From assembly GCF_021129155.1 (NCBI RefSeq), contig NZ_JAJOMC010000008.1, positions 52,028 through 116,027 of the forward strand: a stretch of 64,000 nucleotides of DNA, given 5' to 3'. The notes beneath the pieces were generated by a model. That model was not told where the DNA came from. It worked only from the letters and a program-made list of their open reading frames with translations, and did not search any database. Of the stretch, positions 52,050-60,307 are shown piece after piece. The DNA is from Arthrobacter sp. AK04 (GTDB taxonomy: Bacteria > Actinomycetota > Actinomycetes > Actinomycetales > Micrococcaceae). A program made the translations under genes and the position numbers. Within the stretch, counting starts at the first letter, position 1, and every line of letters starts with the position of its first letter.

Positions 52050-52738
52050 TTGGGTGTCCAGAAATCGCAGCTTCACTGCAGCCCCTAAACCATGGAAACA
52101 TGCATTAGATGCAGGAAATCTATAGCGGTCAGTGTGGTCCGGGAGCAACTTCGGGTCTTCCGCCCCAACACAGCCACGGCCACAAAGGCGCACTGACCTG
52201 CGGAAACTCCAATTCGTGTCCTTTTCATCTACCATGACGCAGCCATAGGCCTCTGACCTGCGGTGCGACAACTGCAGTGGAACCGAATGTCAAGGAGTTG
52301 TTCATTTTAGTTGTCGCACGGCGACGACTTATGTCGTCGATGGCCGGACAAGGGCGCCGGGGTGGCAGCCTGCCAGACCTTGCTGACCTGTCTCTGTGAA
52401 CCCCACGGACCTAAACATGCGTCAACTGTCATCCTTTTGGTCAAGGTTCTGCATATTACAGATGCGGAGAAAGTCTTCTCGTTCCAGCGCAACCACTGAC
52501 ACTCAAAGGGTCCCGGCGTGCCGTTACTGCTCTGTTACCGCCTGCCCGAACGCGCAACTAGGAATCCACTCCAGTAGCCACGGAGCAGATTGATTGGACG
52601 CGCTTGGCCACGAGGCAGGAGTAGACGCGCGGGCATAAGGAACTACTTCTACTCCCGCTGTTAGCGCCGATAACCGTGCTTCCGTCGAGCTGGGACACGC
52701 GGACTATTGCACATTGATGACGCGGGCAGGGGAGCGGA
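52050..52738. other. Intergenic region
   Basis: No convincing gene. Short frames on either strand lack ribosome sites. It contains the orphan SARP-type repeat at 52521-52538. Confidence 0.45.
52521..52538 (-). promoter_or_regulatory. Degenerate SARP-type direct repeat, site 6
   Basis: On the - strand GTAACAG (52538-52532), spacer agca, GTAACGG (52527-52521). The geometry matches the other five sites, but no AT-rich -10 follows at 8-9 bp and no gene lies downstream on that strand. It may be a relic of a lost gene or chance. Confidence 0.4.
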
Positions 52739-53302
52739 TCACTCCAGCTTGGCCTGGCGCAGGTACTGGTAGACCGTCTCCCTGCTGATCCCTAACCACG
52801 GGCAAGGACGGCCTTCAAAACACCGCTGCCGACGCGCTGGACCAACTCCGCCGCCCTTTCCGAAGTGAGGGTCTTTTTCCGGCCCTTGTAGGCGCAGTGT
52901 AGCTTGCACAACGCGATGCCTTCGCGCTGGCGTTCCCTGATGAGGGAGCGTTCGAATTCGGCGAATGCGCCCATGACGGAGAGCATGAGGTTGGCCATGG
53001 TGGAGTCCTCGCCCGTGAAGATAGGCTTCCTTTGACGAACTCCACCCGGACACCCTTGCGGGTAAGGCCCTGGACGATGGCACCAAGTCATCGAGGTTGC
53101 GGGCCAACCGGTCCACGCTGCGCACAACCACGATGTCCCTCTCACGGGCGAACCGTAGCATTTCCGTGAGCTCTGGCCTGGCCGTATCCCGGCCCGAGGC
53201 CTTATCCGCGAAGACCCTGTCTAAAACCTGGCCTTCAAGCTACAGTTTCTCGTTCTGGTCTAGCGTGCTCACGTGAACATACCCAATCCACTGCCCAGCC
53301 AT
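52739..53302 (-). pseudogene. Serine recombinase (resolvase/invertase family), broken
   Basis: Starting at ATG 53302, MAGQWIGYVHVSTLDQNEKL contains the catalytic serine of the VSTLDQ motif. An in-frame TAG follows, then VFADKASGRDTARPELTEML and VVVRSVDRLARNLDDLV. The frame shifts near 53080 and again near 53020 before MANLMLSVMGAFAEFERSL with IRERQREGIAL, and once more near 52800 before LGISRETVYQYLRQAKLE. These are the elements of a Tn3-type resolvase or DNA invertase, disrupted by one stop and at least three frameshifts. No terminal repeats of a transposon were found nearby. Confidence 0.88.
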
Positions 53303-53418
53303 GGACGCCTCCCAGCCCTCGTCTCGCCACGGGCTTTAGGGGTCAAGCAAGAGGCATTAGCGCTGTTTTGCGAGCAGCTATTTAACTCGGGCTTCTAGCA
53401 AGTTCCCAGCATCTGGGG

Positions 53419-54291
53419 TCACTTCTTGCTCACCTTTTCTTCTCGGATCGAAGTGCGCACCTGCTCGAGGCTTTTCGGCATGTTCGACCCGCGGACACCT
53501 CTTATGCTTTGCAACTCGTTTCGAAGAAGCCACGATGCGAGATCTAGTGCTGCCACAAAACGACTCTGGTAATCGTTACCCCCGTATCCCTGCCCCGGGT
53601 CGCCGTAGCAAAATTCCTTCAGGTTCGGGAGGCTGAGGAGGATATTGTCCCAAGCGTCATCGTCAGGAAGGGGCAAGATTGCATTAGGCACGGTCGTCGC
53701 CTCCTTTGCTTGGGCCGCGGAGCTCGCCTCATGGACCTTAGCTCCAGCCGTGAACTTAGCTTCAGAGACTTTCTGCTTGTCCGCGATTAATTTGTAGAAA
53801 GTTGTAAACTCTTCGATGAGATCGTTTAAGTACTTTTCCATGCGCTGAATGCACAGGAAAACATCCTTTAAATGCGCGAGGCCGCTCGTCACGTCTAGAG
53901 CGCGTTTCACGTTTCGAAGTTGGACAGCGGATTCAATAAGATCACGCATCTCATTCCCATAAGTCTTAGCTGAGCGGTGAGCCTTGACAAGGATGCGGGC
54001 GCGTTCCACGCGATCATAGACAGACTTGAGGTCGGCTAGAAGGGCAGTGATAAAACGCAACTGCTCGTCTCGGCGTTCCCGCCCCCGCGCGACTTGATCC
54101 AGCAGCAGCTTCACGACCCCACCGAGAAGCGCAACGAAAATGAGGGCAGTTGACGCCGTCTGTAGGATTTCACGTAGCTTCTGCTCTGATGACGCAGCGA
54201 CAACGAACCCCCCGCCAGCGCCAAGTGCAACGATGACGGCAGCGACCAACAACGGTCGGGCTGCCGTAAACCGTCGAGACAATGTGCCCAT
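53419..54291 (-). CDS. Two-helix membrane protein under a SARP-type site
   Basis: The protein is 290 residues from ATG 54291, which has GGAAGG 7 bp upstream. The longer frame from TTG 54402 would begin at the predicted transcription start and is unlikely. Two membrane helices at about residues 12-33 (PLLVAAVIVALGAGGGFVVA) and 45-65 (ALIFVALLGGVVKLLLD) precede a cytoplasmic domain of helical bundles with many charged residues (RRDEQLRFITALLADLKSVY, MEKYLNDLIEEFTTFYKL). An acidic segment ends with WDNILLSLPNLKEFCYGD. The family is not recognised. It shares the repeat promoter with the eCIS operon. Confidence 0.75.
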   Translation of the reverse strand: MGTLSRRFTAARPLLVAAVIVALGAGGGFVVAASSEQKLREILQTASTALIFVALLGGVVKLLLDQVARGRERRDEQLRFITALLADLKSVYDRVERARILVKAHRSAKTYGNEMRDLIESAVQLRNVKRALDVTSGLAHLKDVFLCIQRMEKYLNDLIEEFTTFYKLIADKQKVSEAKFTAGAKVHEASSAAQAKEATTVPNAILPLPDDDAWDNILLSLPNLKEFCYGDPGQGYGGNDYQSRFVAALDLASWLLRNELQSIRGVRGSNMPKSLEQVRTSIREEKVSKK

Positions 54292-54407
54292 TCGGCTGCC
54301 TTCCGGTCTCCCTGGACCGCCCTGAATTACGAATCGTTTGCCAGAATGTGATGGCGCCAGGTCTCTTGCCAGGCGCCTTGTCGATGTGATTATGCGTTCC
54401 AAAATCC

Positions 54408-54439
54408 ATATTGCACGACCAGCGTTACTGCGGCGTTAT
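54408..54439 (-). promoter_or_regulatory. SARP-type direct repeat and -10, site 4
   Basis: On the - strand ATAACGC (54439-54433), spacer cgca, GTAACGC (54428-54422), then an 8-bp gap to CAATAT (54413-54408). Transcription would start near 54401, about 110 nt before the ATG at 54291. Confidence 0.68.
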
Positions 54440-54666
54440 CGCGCCCTAATTTACAAACCTTTGGTCAGAGCTTCAACGCCGATAACGGACCTTTCGTCAA
54501 CCGGGGTGGATTGGTCTACTCGCGCCTGGTATTAGGAGCCAGTGGAGTGGCGGCTTACCAGTAATGGTTCTTCTTTGCAGTGATGGTTGTTGACGATAGC
54601 TGATTAGGGTGGTCTCCGGTTGACCTGAAGACCAGCCTCGCTCTGGCAGTTCAAGCTTCGAGTGCT

Positions 54667-55701
54667 TCAGGGCAGGTCGATGGGCAGTGTTTTGTAGGCG
54701 GTGTTTTTGTTCATGTTCCAGCCGGCGACGATGCCTGAGCCGATCATTTGGTCGCTGAGGCGGGCGAGGCGGTAGGCGGGGTCGGTGTCGAGGGCGAGTT
54801 GGAGGAATTGGTGGGCTTTGCTGCCTCTGCCTTCCCACCAGTTGATGTAGCCGATGGCTGTCAGGACTGGGGCTGCGTGCTCTGGGCTGGTGCGGGTGTA
54901 GGCGTGCAGGAGGAGTTGTTGTGCCCATTCGATGCGTGACCATTTCGGCGCCTGGTCGGTTTGGGCGAACAGGATCTGTCGCATGGGTTCGTCGACTCCT
55001 GGGATGTCGGCGATGAGCCGGTCCCGGATGGCAGGGAACTGCAGGTTCGCGACCAGGGCGTGGCATTCGTCGTCTGTCGGGAAGGTTTTGGAGTCGAGCA
55101 TGTCTGCCCAGAGGTTGCGGCCCTGCTGCAGCGCGGCCTCGGTTGGTTGGGCGGCGATGGTGTCCATGTGGTGTTCGACGGCGGCGGCTTTGGCTGTTTC
55201 CTGGCTGGTGCTTGGGAGGGTGATGCGGTCGGTGAATTCGACGAAGGAGCCGCGGTAGATGAATTCGGCGTTGATCGCGCTGGTCTGGGTTGAGTTGACG
55301 GGCAGAGCGAGGCTGGTGCCGGGTTCGCCGTTGTAGGGGGAGAAGGTTTCGTTTCCGACGAAGAGTCCGTCGCGGATGGTGATGCCCTGTTCGGCGAGGA
55401 CCCCGGTGAGCGCGGCGATGGTGCCGGCATGCGGTCTGGCCTGTCCGTGCACAGGGGTTTCGCTGGTGTAGACGGCGAAGAGTATCGAGGTGGCGGTGGT
55501 GTCGCTGGTCAGGTAGTGGGCGACGGTGCGTGCGTAGGGGAGTTCCTGACCGGGGTGGCGGGGGAGGTCGATGCGCAGGGTCGCTCCGATGCTGTTCTCG
55601 TTCATGGTGATGCAGACCAGGCTTTCCTGGGGCCAGAAGCCTAGGGTGTGGCCGATGAAGCTGAGGACATCTGATGGTGTTGTGATCGTGAGCTTTTCCA
55701 T
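54667..55701 (-). CDS. DUF4192-family protein
   Basis: This 344-residue soluble protein has the DUF4192 opening: TITTPSDVLSFIGHTLGFWP, QESLVCITMN and ATLRIDLPRHPG. A C-terminal helical part with AYINWWEGRGSKAHQFLQLA-type text (WWEGRGSKAHQFL) is typical of the family, which is widespread in actinobacteria on plasmids and chromosomes and has no known biochemical role. GC-rich codon use differs from the lower-GC neighbours. A 360-bp gap separates it from the convergent-looking membrane gene; both are on the - strand. Confidence 0.85.
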   Translation of the reverse strand: MEKLTITTPSDVLSFIGHTLGFWPQESLVCITMNENSIGATLRIDLPRHPGQELPYARTVAHYLTSDTTATSILFAVYTSETPVHGQARPHAGTIAALTGVLAEQGITIRDGLFVGNETFSPYNGEPGTSLALPVNSTQTSAINAEFIYRGSFVEFTDRITLPSTSQETAKAAAVEHHMDTIAAQPTEAALQQGRNLWADMLDSKTFPTDDECHALVANLQFPAIRDRLIADIPGVDEPMRQILFAQTDQAPKWSRIEWAQQLLLHAYTRTSPEHAAPVLTAIGYINWWEGRGSKAHQFLQLALDTDPAYRLARLSDQMIGSGIVAGWNMNKNTAYKTLPIDLP

Positions 55702-56328
55702 GATCCCGTGTTTCCCTTCACCCTTTGTGTTGCAGTGTTTTCTGCGGTTAATGGTTGTGCGCGTCGTTCTGGTAGGGGACCATCCGCTGGGATGAGGGGC
55801 CGGAGTGCAACTTGGGGGACCGGCGCCGGGACGAAAACTTCAGCTGGAGCCAATGCTCCGGTCTTCCAATGAAGAAGTTTTCGGTTTGGGGTCGGCGCGG
55901 TAGCGCCCTGGTTGCGCGGAGGGCCCGCCCAGCGATCATGGGGCATATCAGAATGACAAGCAGAGGTGGAGCTTTTACTTGTTCATCGAAGTCAACGGAT
56001 CAAGCCGCATGACGTCCGGCGAATGCACTGCCCTTCATCCTGTGGCCGGGCATTGTTTAGCCATCGTGTGTGGGCAGCTGTGATGACTAAAGGGAATGAA
56101 GCCCTGAGTGCAATCCAGAATCGCCCCCTGCACCGGTCACGCGATACGTTTTGCTGAACCTGCTCGGTGTCGGCACAGAGACACTCGTAGGCGAGACCCG
56201 GCGCTCCCAGCAGAGCGTCCTGGAATGCGCCAGCAGCCACAAGTCCGATTGCCGGAAATCTGACCCAGCAAGAAGCGCGCGGTTCTGCAGGGCACTCGCC
56301 GGTTGTCGCGACTACCCTAAACGAGATC
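55702..56328. other. Intergenic region
   Basis: About 630 bp without a convincing gene. The frame 55992-56423 on the - strand runs antisense to the antitoxin promoter and start and looks like chance. Nothing else is identified. Confidence 0.45.
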
Positions 56329-56347
56329 TGGTACTGGGTTGGTACCA
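56329..56347. promoter_or_regulatory. Inverted repeat before the toxin-antitoxin genes
   Basis: TGGTAC (56329-56334) and GTACCA (56342-56347) are separated by 7 bp and end 7 bp before the antitoxin ATG. Ribbon-helix-helix antitoxins commonly repress their own promoters through such repeats, so this is a likely autoregulatory operator. Confidence 0.55.
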
Positions 56348-56354
56348 TCAGTGC

Positions 56355-56561
56355 ATGGCTATGAATCTGCGTGTTCCGGAAGACCTCGATCGTCGTCTGG
56401 ACCAACTTGCCGCCGAGGAACACACCTCGAAGTCAGCTTTACTGCTGCAGGGGGCGGAGTTGGTGCTCCAGCGTCACCGGCGCAGTCGCGAGATCGGCGA
56501 GGGTCTGGATTTCGTGATGAGCCATGACGCTGAACTCTTGACGCGCCTTAAGGACGCGTGA
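56355..56561 (+). CDS. Ribbon-helix-helix antitoxin
   Basis: The 68-residue protein starts at ATG 56355 (MAMNLRVPEDLDRRLDQLAA). The pattern NLRVPEDLDRRLDQLA followed by TSKSALLLQGAELVL is a CopG/MetJ-type ribbon-helix-helix DNA-binding domain. The C-terminal tail (GEGLDFVMSHDAELLTRLKD) would wrap and neutralise the Doc toxin whose gene overlaps by 4 bp (GTGA). The antitoxin appears intact although the toxin is truncated. Confidence 0.85.
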   Translation: MAMNLRVPEDLDRRLDQLAAEEHTSKSALLLQGAELVLQRHRRSREIGEGLDFVMSHDAELLTRLKDA

Positions 56562-56926
56562 CCGAGTACTTCGAAATCGAAGACGCGCTGCAGGTCGTTG
56601 ACCGGTACGGGTTCCATGTCCGGGATATCGGTCTGCTGGCCTCGGCGGTGGCCCGTCCGGCAACGACAGTCATGGGTGTGGAAGCTTATCCGCAGTTAGC
56701 GATGAAGGCGGCGGCCTTGATGGAGTCAGTGGCACGCTTCCACTCGCTAATCGACGGCAACAAACGCACAGCGTGGACACTGATGGTTTTGACGCTTTGA
56801 ATTAACGGTTACCGGCATGACTTCAGCACCGATGCGGCATTTGATCTCGTCGTCGGGGTCGCCGCCGGTGATTTCTCACTTGAAGTCAGCGGCGGGCTGA
56901 TTGCCAAGCATCTCATCAGGCGCTAG
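56558..56926 (+). pseudogene. Doc/Fic-type toxin with in-frame stop
   Basis: The original gene would encode 122 residues. It has the Doc start MTEYFEIEDALQVVDRYGFH and the Fic motif HSLIDGNKRTAW, which keeps the DGNKR core of the family. A TGA at 56798-56800, after LMVLTL, cuts the protein at 80 residues. The frame continues in register with INGYRHDFSTDAAFDLVVGV and ends GLIAKHLIRR at 56926, matching the expected Doc C-terminus. A single C-to-T change (CGA to TGA) would explain it. Doc phosphorylates EF-Tu. The truncated form has probably lost activity. Confidence 0.88.
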
Positions 56927-57317
56927 CTAACGGGTTGGGTTTGCCGGCTGGGCCATTTCCGGACGCGTCCTCCTGTGAGGCGGCGCCGGCCCGTTCAAGG
57001 GATGCCTGAACGGAGGCGGCAACGACCAACCGACAACCGTGTTTTCCGTCCTGCTGGACCTTGTATGCCGCTTCGATGGATGCGTCGGCAATCACCTTGA
57101 ATGTTCCTCCCAGTTTGCCGGACAACTCTGTTGTCAGGTCGAACCCGCGGTTCTTGGTGCATTCCATGTATGTGATGGCCATATTGCTGGGGCACTTGCC
57201 GTTGTAGTCGCTCTTATTTCCGGAGCACGTTGGTCCTTGCTGGCACGCAACCAGCACCGTGGTGATGCCGATCTGCACCAGCAGGATTGTAAGCAGTTGG
57301 GAAGGACTGCGCTTCAT
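56916..57317 (-). CDS. Predicted lipoprotein
   Basis: This 133-residue protein has a signal peptide (MKRSPSQLLTILLVQIGITT) and lipobox LVAC, giving a lipidated Cys at about position 25. A small extracytoplasmic domain with three further cysteines follows (TCSGNKSDYNGKCPSN, MECTKNRGF, HGCRLVV). The C-terminal ~30 residues are low complexity. The family is not recognised. It is convergent with, and overlaps by 11 bp, the end of the broken Doc gene, which supports the decay of the latter being tolerated. Confidence 0.7.
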   Translation of the reverse strand: MKRSPSQLLTILLVQIGITTVLVACQQGPTCSGNKSDYNGKCPSNMAITYMECTKNRGFDLTTELSGKLGGTFKVIADASIEAAYKVQQDGKHGCRLVVAASVQASLERAGAASQEDASGNGPAGKPNPLASA

Positions 57318-57768
57318 GTTTCCCTCAACAAGTCACCGGAAGGTCGGACGGCCCCAAGGTTCGGTCCAACGTATCGAATACCCCGTTACTACGCCGACAC
57401 AGGATCAAGAGGTGAGGCGGGGGATGCGATGCTGTGAATTGGCAACTATAGGGTGCGCGAGTGTCCCTAACTTTGGGGCTTCAGACAAGGTCGTATTGGG
57501 AGTTCCTCGTGGCTGTATTCCCACCTCGGCACATAATCGGAGGATTTTGCTCAGAGACGTATTCAGTCGCCCTCCGCCAGTCCCTCTCAGCGGACCGCAG
57601 TCTGCGCGTGGCCGCGCGTGGCCTGATCAGGTGTATGAATGGTGAGGTCAGGAGTTGTGGCCTGGTGAGCCGTCGTCTGACAGGCGGACGCCGCCTCGCT
57701 CTACCGATAGTTGGGAGTTCTGTTTCTTGCGGACCGGCCGTCCGTTGCTGGCTTGGGAATCAAGGTGA
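57318..57768. other. Intergenic region between divergent genes
   Basis: This 450-bp spacer lies between the lipoprotein gene (left, -) and the large membrane-protein gene (right, +). No gene seen. The right edge leads into SARP-type site 5. Confidence 0.45.
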
Positions 57769-57801
57769 ATAACGTGGCAGTAACGCTCAGGTGGATAGTG
57801 T
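57769..57801 (+). promoter_or_regulatory. SARP-type direct repeat and -10, site 5
   Basis: ATAACGT (57769-57775), spacer ggca, GTAACGC (57780-57786), then TAGTGT at 57796-57801 (9-bp gap) or GATAGT at 57794-57799 (7-bp gap) as -10. The gene it serves starts at GTG 57863. Confidence 0.68.
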
Positions 57802-57862
57802 CGAGACAGCTTGGGGTCAGGATCGTATTGCGCCGGTTTGTGAACCTCGGAGGTCATTCTTA

Positions 57863-59722
57863 GTGAACGGACGAGAGCCGAATTGCCAGCAACAAGAGGA
57901 CAACGACAACGTCGAGTGGATGCTCGATCCCACGGGCCAGGCACTCAGTATCAGCCATAACCGTGATGCGTTGCCAGATCCCTTTTGCGGTGAAATTGGT
58001 CGACGTCTTCTGCTGGCGGAAATGCAGTTCAGCCGCTGGGTGGTCCGGCGTGTAGAAAAGGTCTGCTTCGATGAGGACCGTAATGTGACACGACGGCTCA
58101 CAGTGGACTTCAACGTGCGCGATGACGCGCCGCTGATTACCGACAAGGTCGGCGATAGGTTCTGGATTGTCCCTATATCCCTCATGCGACGGCGCACCTT
58201 GGTGAACATGCGCATCACGGATGAGATAGGGCATGTCTTGCCGACACCTGGAATCCGCCTCACACAGCAACTTGATGAATCCATTCTCCTCGCCGCCACT
58301 GTTACCGTTGAAGCCAGTCCTGCCCAGCAGGAGGTTCGCGAATTTATTCGCAAGCTGGTCGCAGGGTCGCGGGAAGAGACGAAGGCAGCAGTGGCACTTT
58401 TCGAGGGGTCGAATGGCGAGCCGTCACCTTGCTTGGCGCCCCTCACTAAGAGCCCTATCGTTCGAGCGGTGGTCTACCTCCTACGCAGAAACTTCTCTTT
58501 GTACGTTTTTCTTCCCGCAGGAACAAAGGGTAAGCCGGAAAGACGGCATCGGCTCCTCAACCTGGAATTCAGTGAACCCACAGGTTGGAGGCGGATGTCA
58601 CCGAGGATGCGGCACCTCGACGAGGGGCTGCTGTACACACATGATGACCGACCCGCCTCAGGTGCCCGGTTTTCTCAAGCATCTAGCTGGAAATTGCGGC
58701 AACTAGGGCGGAAACTTGGTACGAGTATTCCCGCGGCTGTGGGGCTTTTGCCGACGAGCATTCGGCTCCAAGTGCCTGGAGCCGAAAACGCGGCGAGCTA
58801 TCACCTTGAGTTGACTGCGCCAGCAGGAGTGGAAGTTGTTCGCGCGCGACTGCTCGCGGGTCGACCAAACGAGGACAACCGGCCCTACACCAATGATCGC
58901 GTCGTGGGTCATACGGCGACTGTTGGCCTCCACGGGGTAGAAATACCCAACGGCTCACTCTGTCAAGCGCAAATTGACTTCAGAGTCACGTCACGAGGCT
59001 GGCTTACTAACGCCGTGTTCTCTTGTGCTCTCGTTGGGGTGGTGCTGCTTTCGCTCTCACTACAGGCTTCGGAGCATGCCGTCTCCTGGTCAACGGGGCA
59101 AGTCACAAACATCATCGCCCTACTCATCACCGTAGCTGCGGCCGTGGGCGCGATGATCGCCCATTCGTCCTTCACCGGAGTCGCGGCTCGAATGGTGGCT
59201 CGTCTACGCGGCCTAGCCGCCGTAGCGGTTGCCCAACCGATTGTAGCCTCAGGGGCTCTGGCGTTTGCGGATGAAACCGATAGCGGTACGTCCAAAGTTC
59301 GTTTGGATGAAACCGTGCTCGCCGTACTTTGGTCATCTACGTATTTGGCTGTGGCTGTCTTCCTGCTGATTGGCAGCGCCCTAGTATTTAGTCTGAACTG
59401 CGAGCGCAGAGGGACAAAATTGGCGTCGCCTTGGGACATGACGACGGACGACAACAGCGATCAGCAATCTCCCACTAACTATCGAGATGCCCTGAGGGAG
59501 TACGGCTTCACTGGGCCTGCCATAGGGATACTTTCTGCTGAGGGCTGGCACGAGCGCTACGCGTGGACCAACGAGAAGCAGGATTCGGCAGTGGGGGCAC
59601 TTGAGGGGCTAGCCTCCGGTGCAAAGGGAGCGCCTTTGACTTGCAACTGGGACAGGCCATACACCGAATGCTCAGTTGAGAATTTGTGCCCGTACCTCAA
59701 AAAACTTCGCCACGACTGCTAA
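57863..59722 (+). CDS. Large unknown protein with C-terminal membrane domain, under a SARP-type site
   Basis: The protein is 619 residues from GTG 57863, which has GGAGG at 57849-57853. The frame open from 57791 would start inside the promoter. About 390 soluble residues with beta-rich blocks (RRLTVDFNVRDDAPL, SIRLQVPGAENAASYHLELT) come first. Then come four hydrophobic segments near residues 395-415, 425-450, 470-490 and 500-530, and a polar C-terminal tail of ~85 residues with four cysteines at the end (LTCNWDRPYTECSVENLCPY). No family is recognised. It is a candidate membrane partner of the eCIS. Confidence 0.72.
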   Translation: MNGREPNCQQQEDNDNVEWMLDPTGQALSISHNRDALPDPFCGEIGRRLLLAEMQFSRWVVRRVEKVCFDEDRNVTRRLTVDFNVRDDAPLITDKVGDRFWIVPISLMRRRTLVNMRITDEIGHVLPTPGIRLTQQLDESILLAATVTVEASPAQQEVREFIRKLVAGSREETKAAVALFEGSNGEPSPCLAPLTKSPIVRAVVYLLRRNFSLYVFLPAGTKGKPERRHRLLNLEFSEPTGWRRMSPRMRHLDEGLLYTHDDRPASGARFSQASSWKLRQLGRKLGTSIPAAVGLLPTSIRLQVPGAENAASYHLELTAPAGVEVVRARLLAGRPNEDNRPYTNDRVVGHTATVGLHGVEIPNGSLCQAQIDFRVTSRGWLTNAVFSCALVGVVLLSLSLQASEHAVSWSTGQVTNIIALLITVAAAVGAMIAHSSFTGVAARMVARLRGLAAVAVAQPIVASGALAFADETDSGTSKVRLDETVLAVLWSSTYLAVAVFLLIGSALVFSLNCERRGTKLASPWDMTTDDNSDQQSPTNYRDALREYGFTGPAIGILSAEGWHERYAWTNEKQDSAVGALEGLASGAKGAPLTCNWDRPYTECSVENLCPYLKKLRHDC

Positions 59723-60307
59723 GCCCCGGTTACCAGAAGACGACGCGCCCATTTATGTGCCAGCGTGCTCGTGCCTTGCAGCATGATCTTCGTAAGGACC
59801 ATCCAACTCGGAGGGATCGGGACAGATAGGTGCGCTGATGGGCATCACGCGCCTAATCGCGAAAAGCCACGCCCGGGCTCACGTCCTTCCGCTTCGGCTC
59901 TGAATCCCAACTACGTTATTCTCTGGTGAACAACGCTGTGAAAACCGAAGCGGAGGCGCTTTTTTGCCGCGTGGAAGGCCTCACGGGGTGCTAATGCCAG
60001 AGACCAGATCGAGACATTGCGGCTTTAGCTCAGCCCGGTTCGGGCCGTTTTTACGTCCGGAGTGCGGCTGACACTCGCATACAGCTCGCCACCTACGGAA
60101 GTAGGCAAGGACTGATACCGACCTCTCTGCCCTCTTGTGGCGGGGAAACAGGTGCCTAGCACTTCTAAAAGGATGGGGCGTGCAGGCGTCTGAGAGACGC
60201 CTCTCCCTAAACAAGTAGGGGGATTGCTGCATTGACTTTCCATTTAAATCTGAGGATCCTCGAACATACATATTCGATGTAGTAAACCCTGCTGAGATCG
60301 GGTAGCC
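59723..60307. other. Intergenic region before the SARP gene
   Basis: No gene seen. AAGCG-gag-GCGCTT plus a T run near 59948-59966 may be a weak terminator for the preceding gene. A 7-bp hairpin (AGGCGTC 60184-60190, GACGCCT 60196-60202) lies about 105 bp before the SARP start. An AT-rich stretch with TTGACT at 60232-60237 and the inverted repeat TCGAA-N8-TTCGA at 60260-60277 probably contains the SARP promoter and an operator. The repeat box found at the five other genes is absent. Confidence 0.45.

Noticed and set aside
52739..53161. Intact 140-codon resolvase
   Set aside because: Only its first ~40 and last ~20 codons are in the resolvase frame. The middle is shifted, and the true 5' end at 53302 carries an in-frame stop.
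55992..56423. 143-codon - strand frame overlapping the antitoxin promoter
   Set aside because: It lies antisense to a clear ribbon-helix-helix gene start and its operator, and has no recognisable domain.
60260..60277. SOS (LexA) box upstream of the SARP gene
   Set aside because: TCGAA and TTCGA arms are present, but the spacing differs from the actinobacterial CGAAC-N4-GTTCG consensus.
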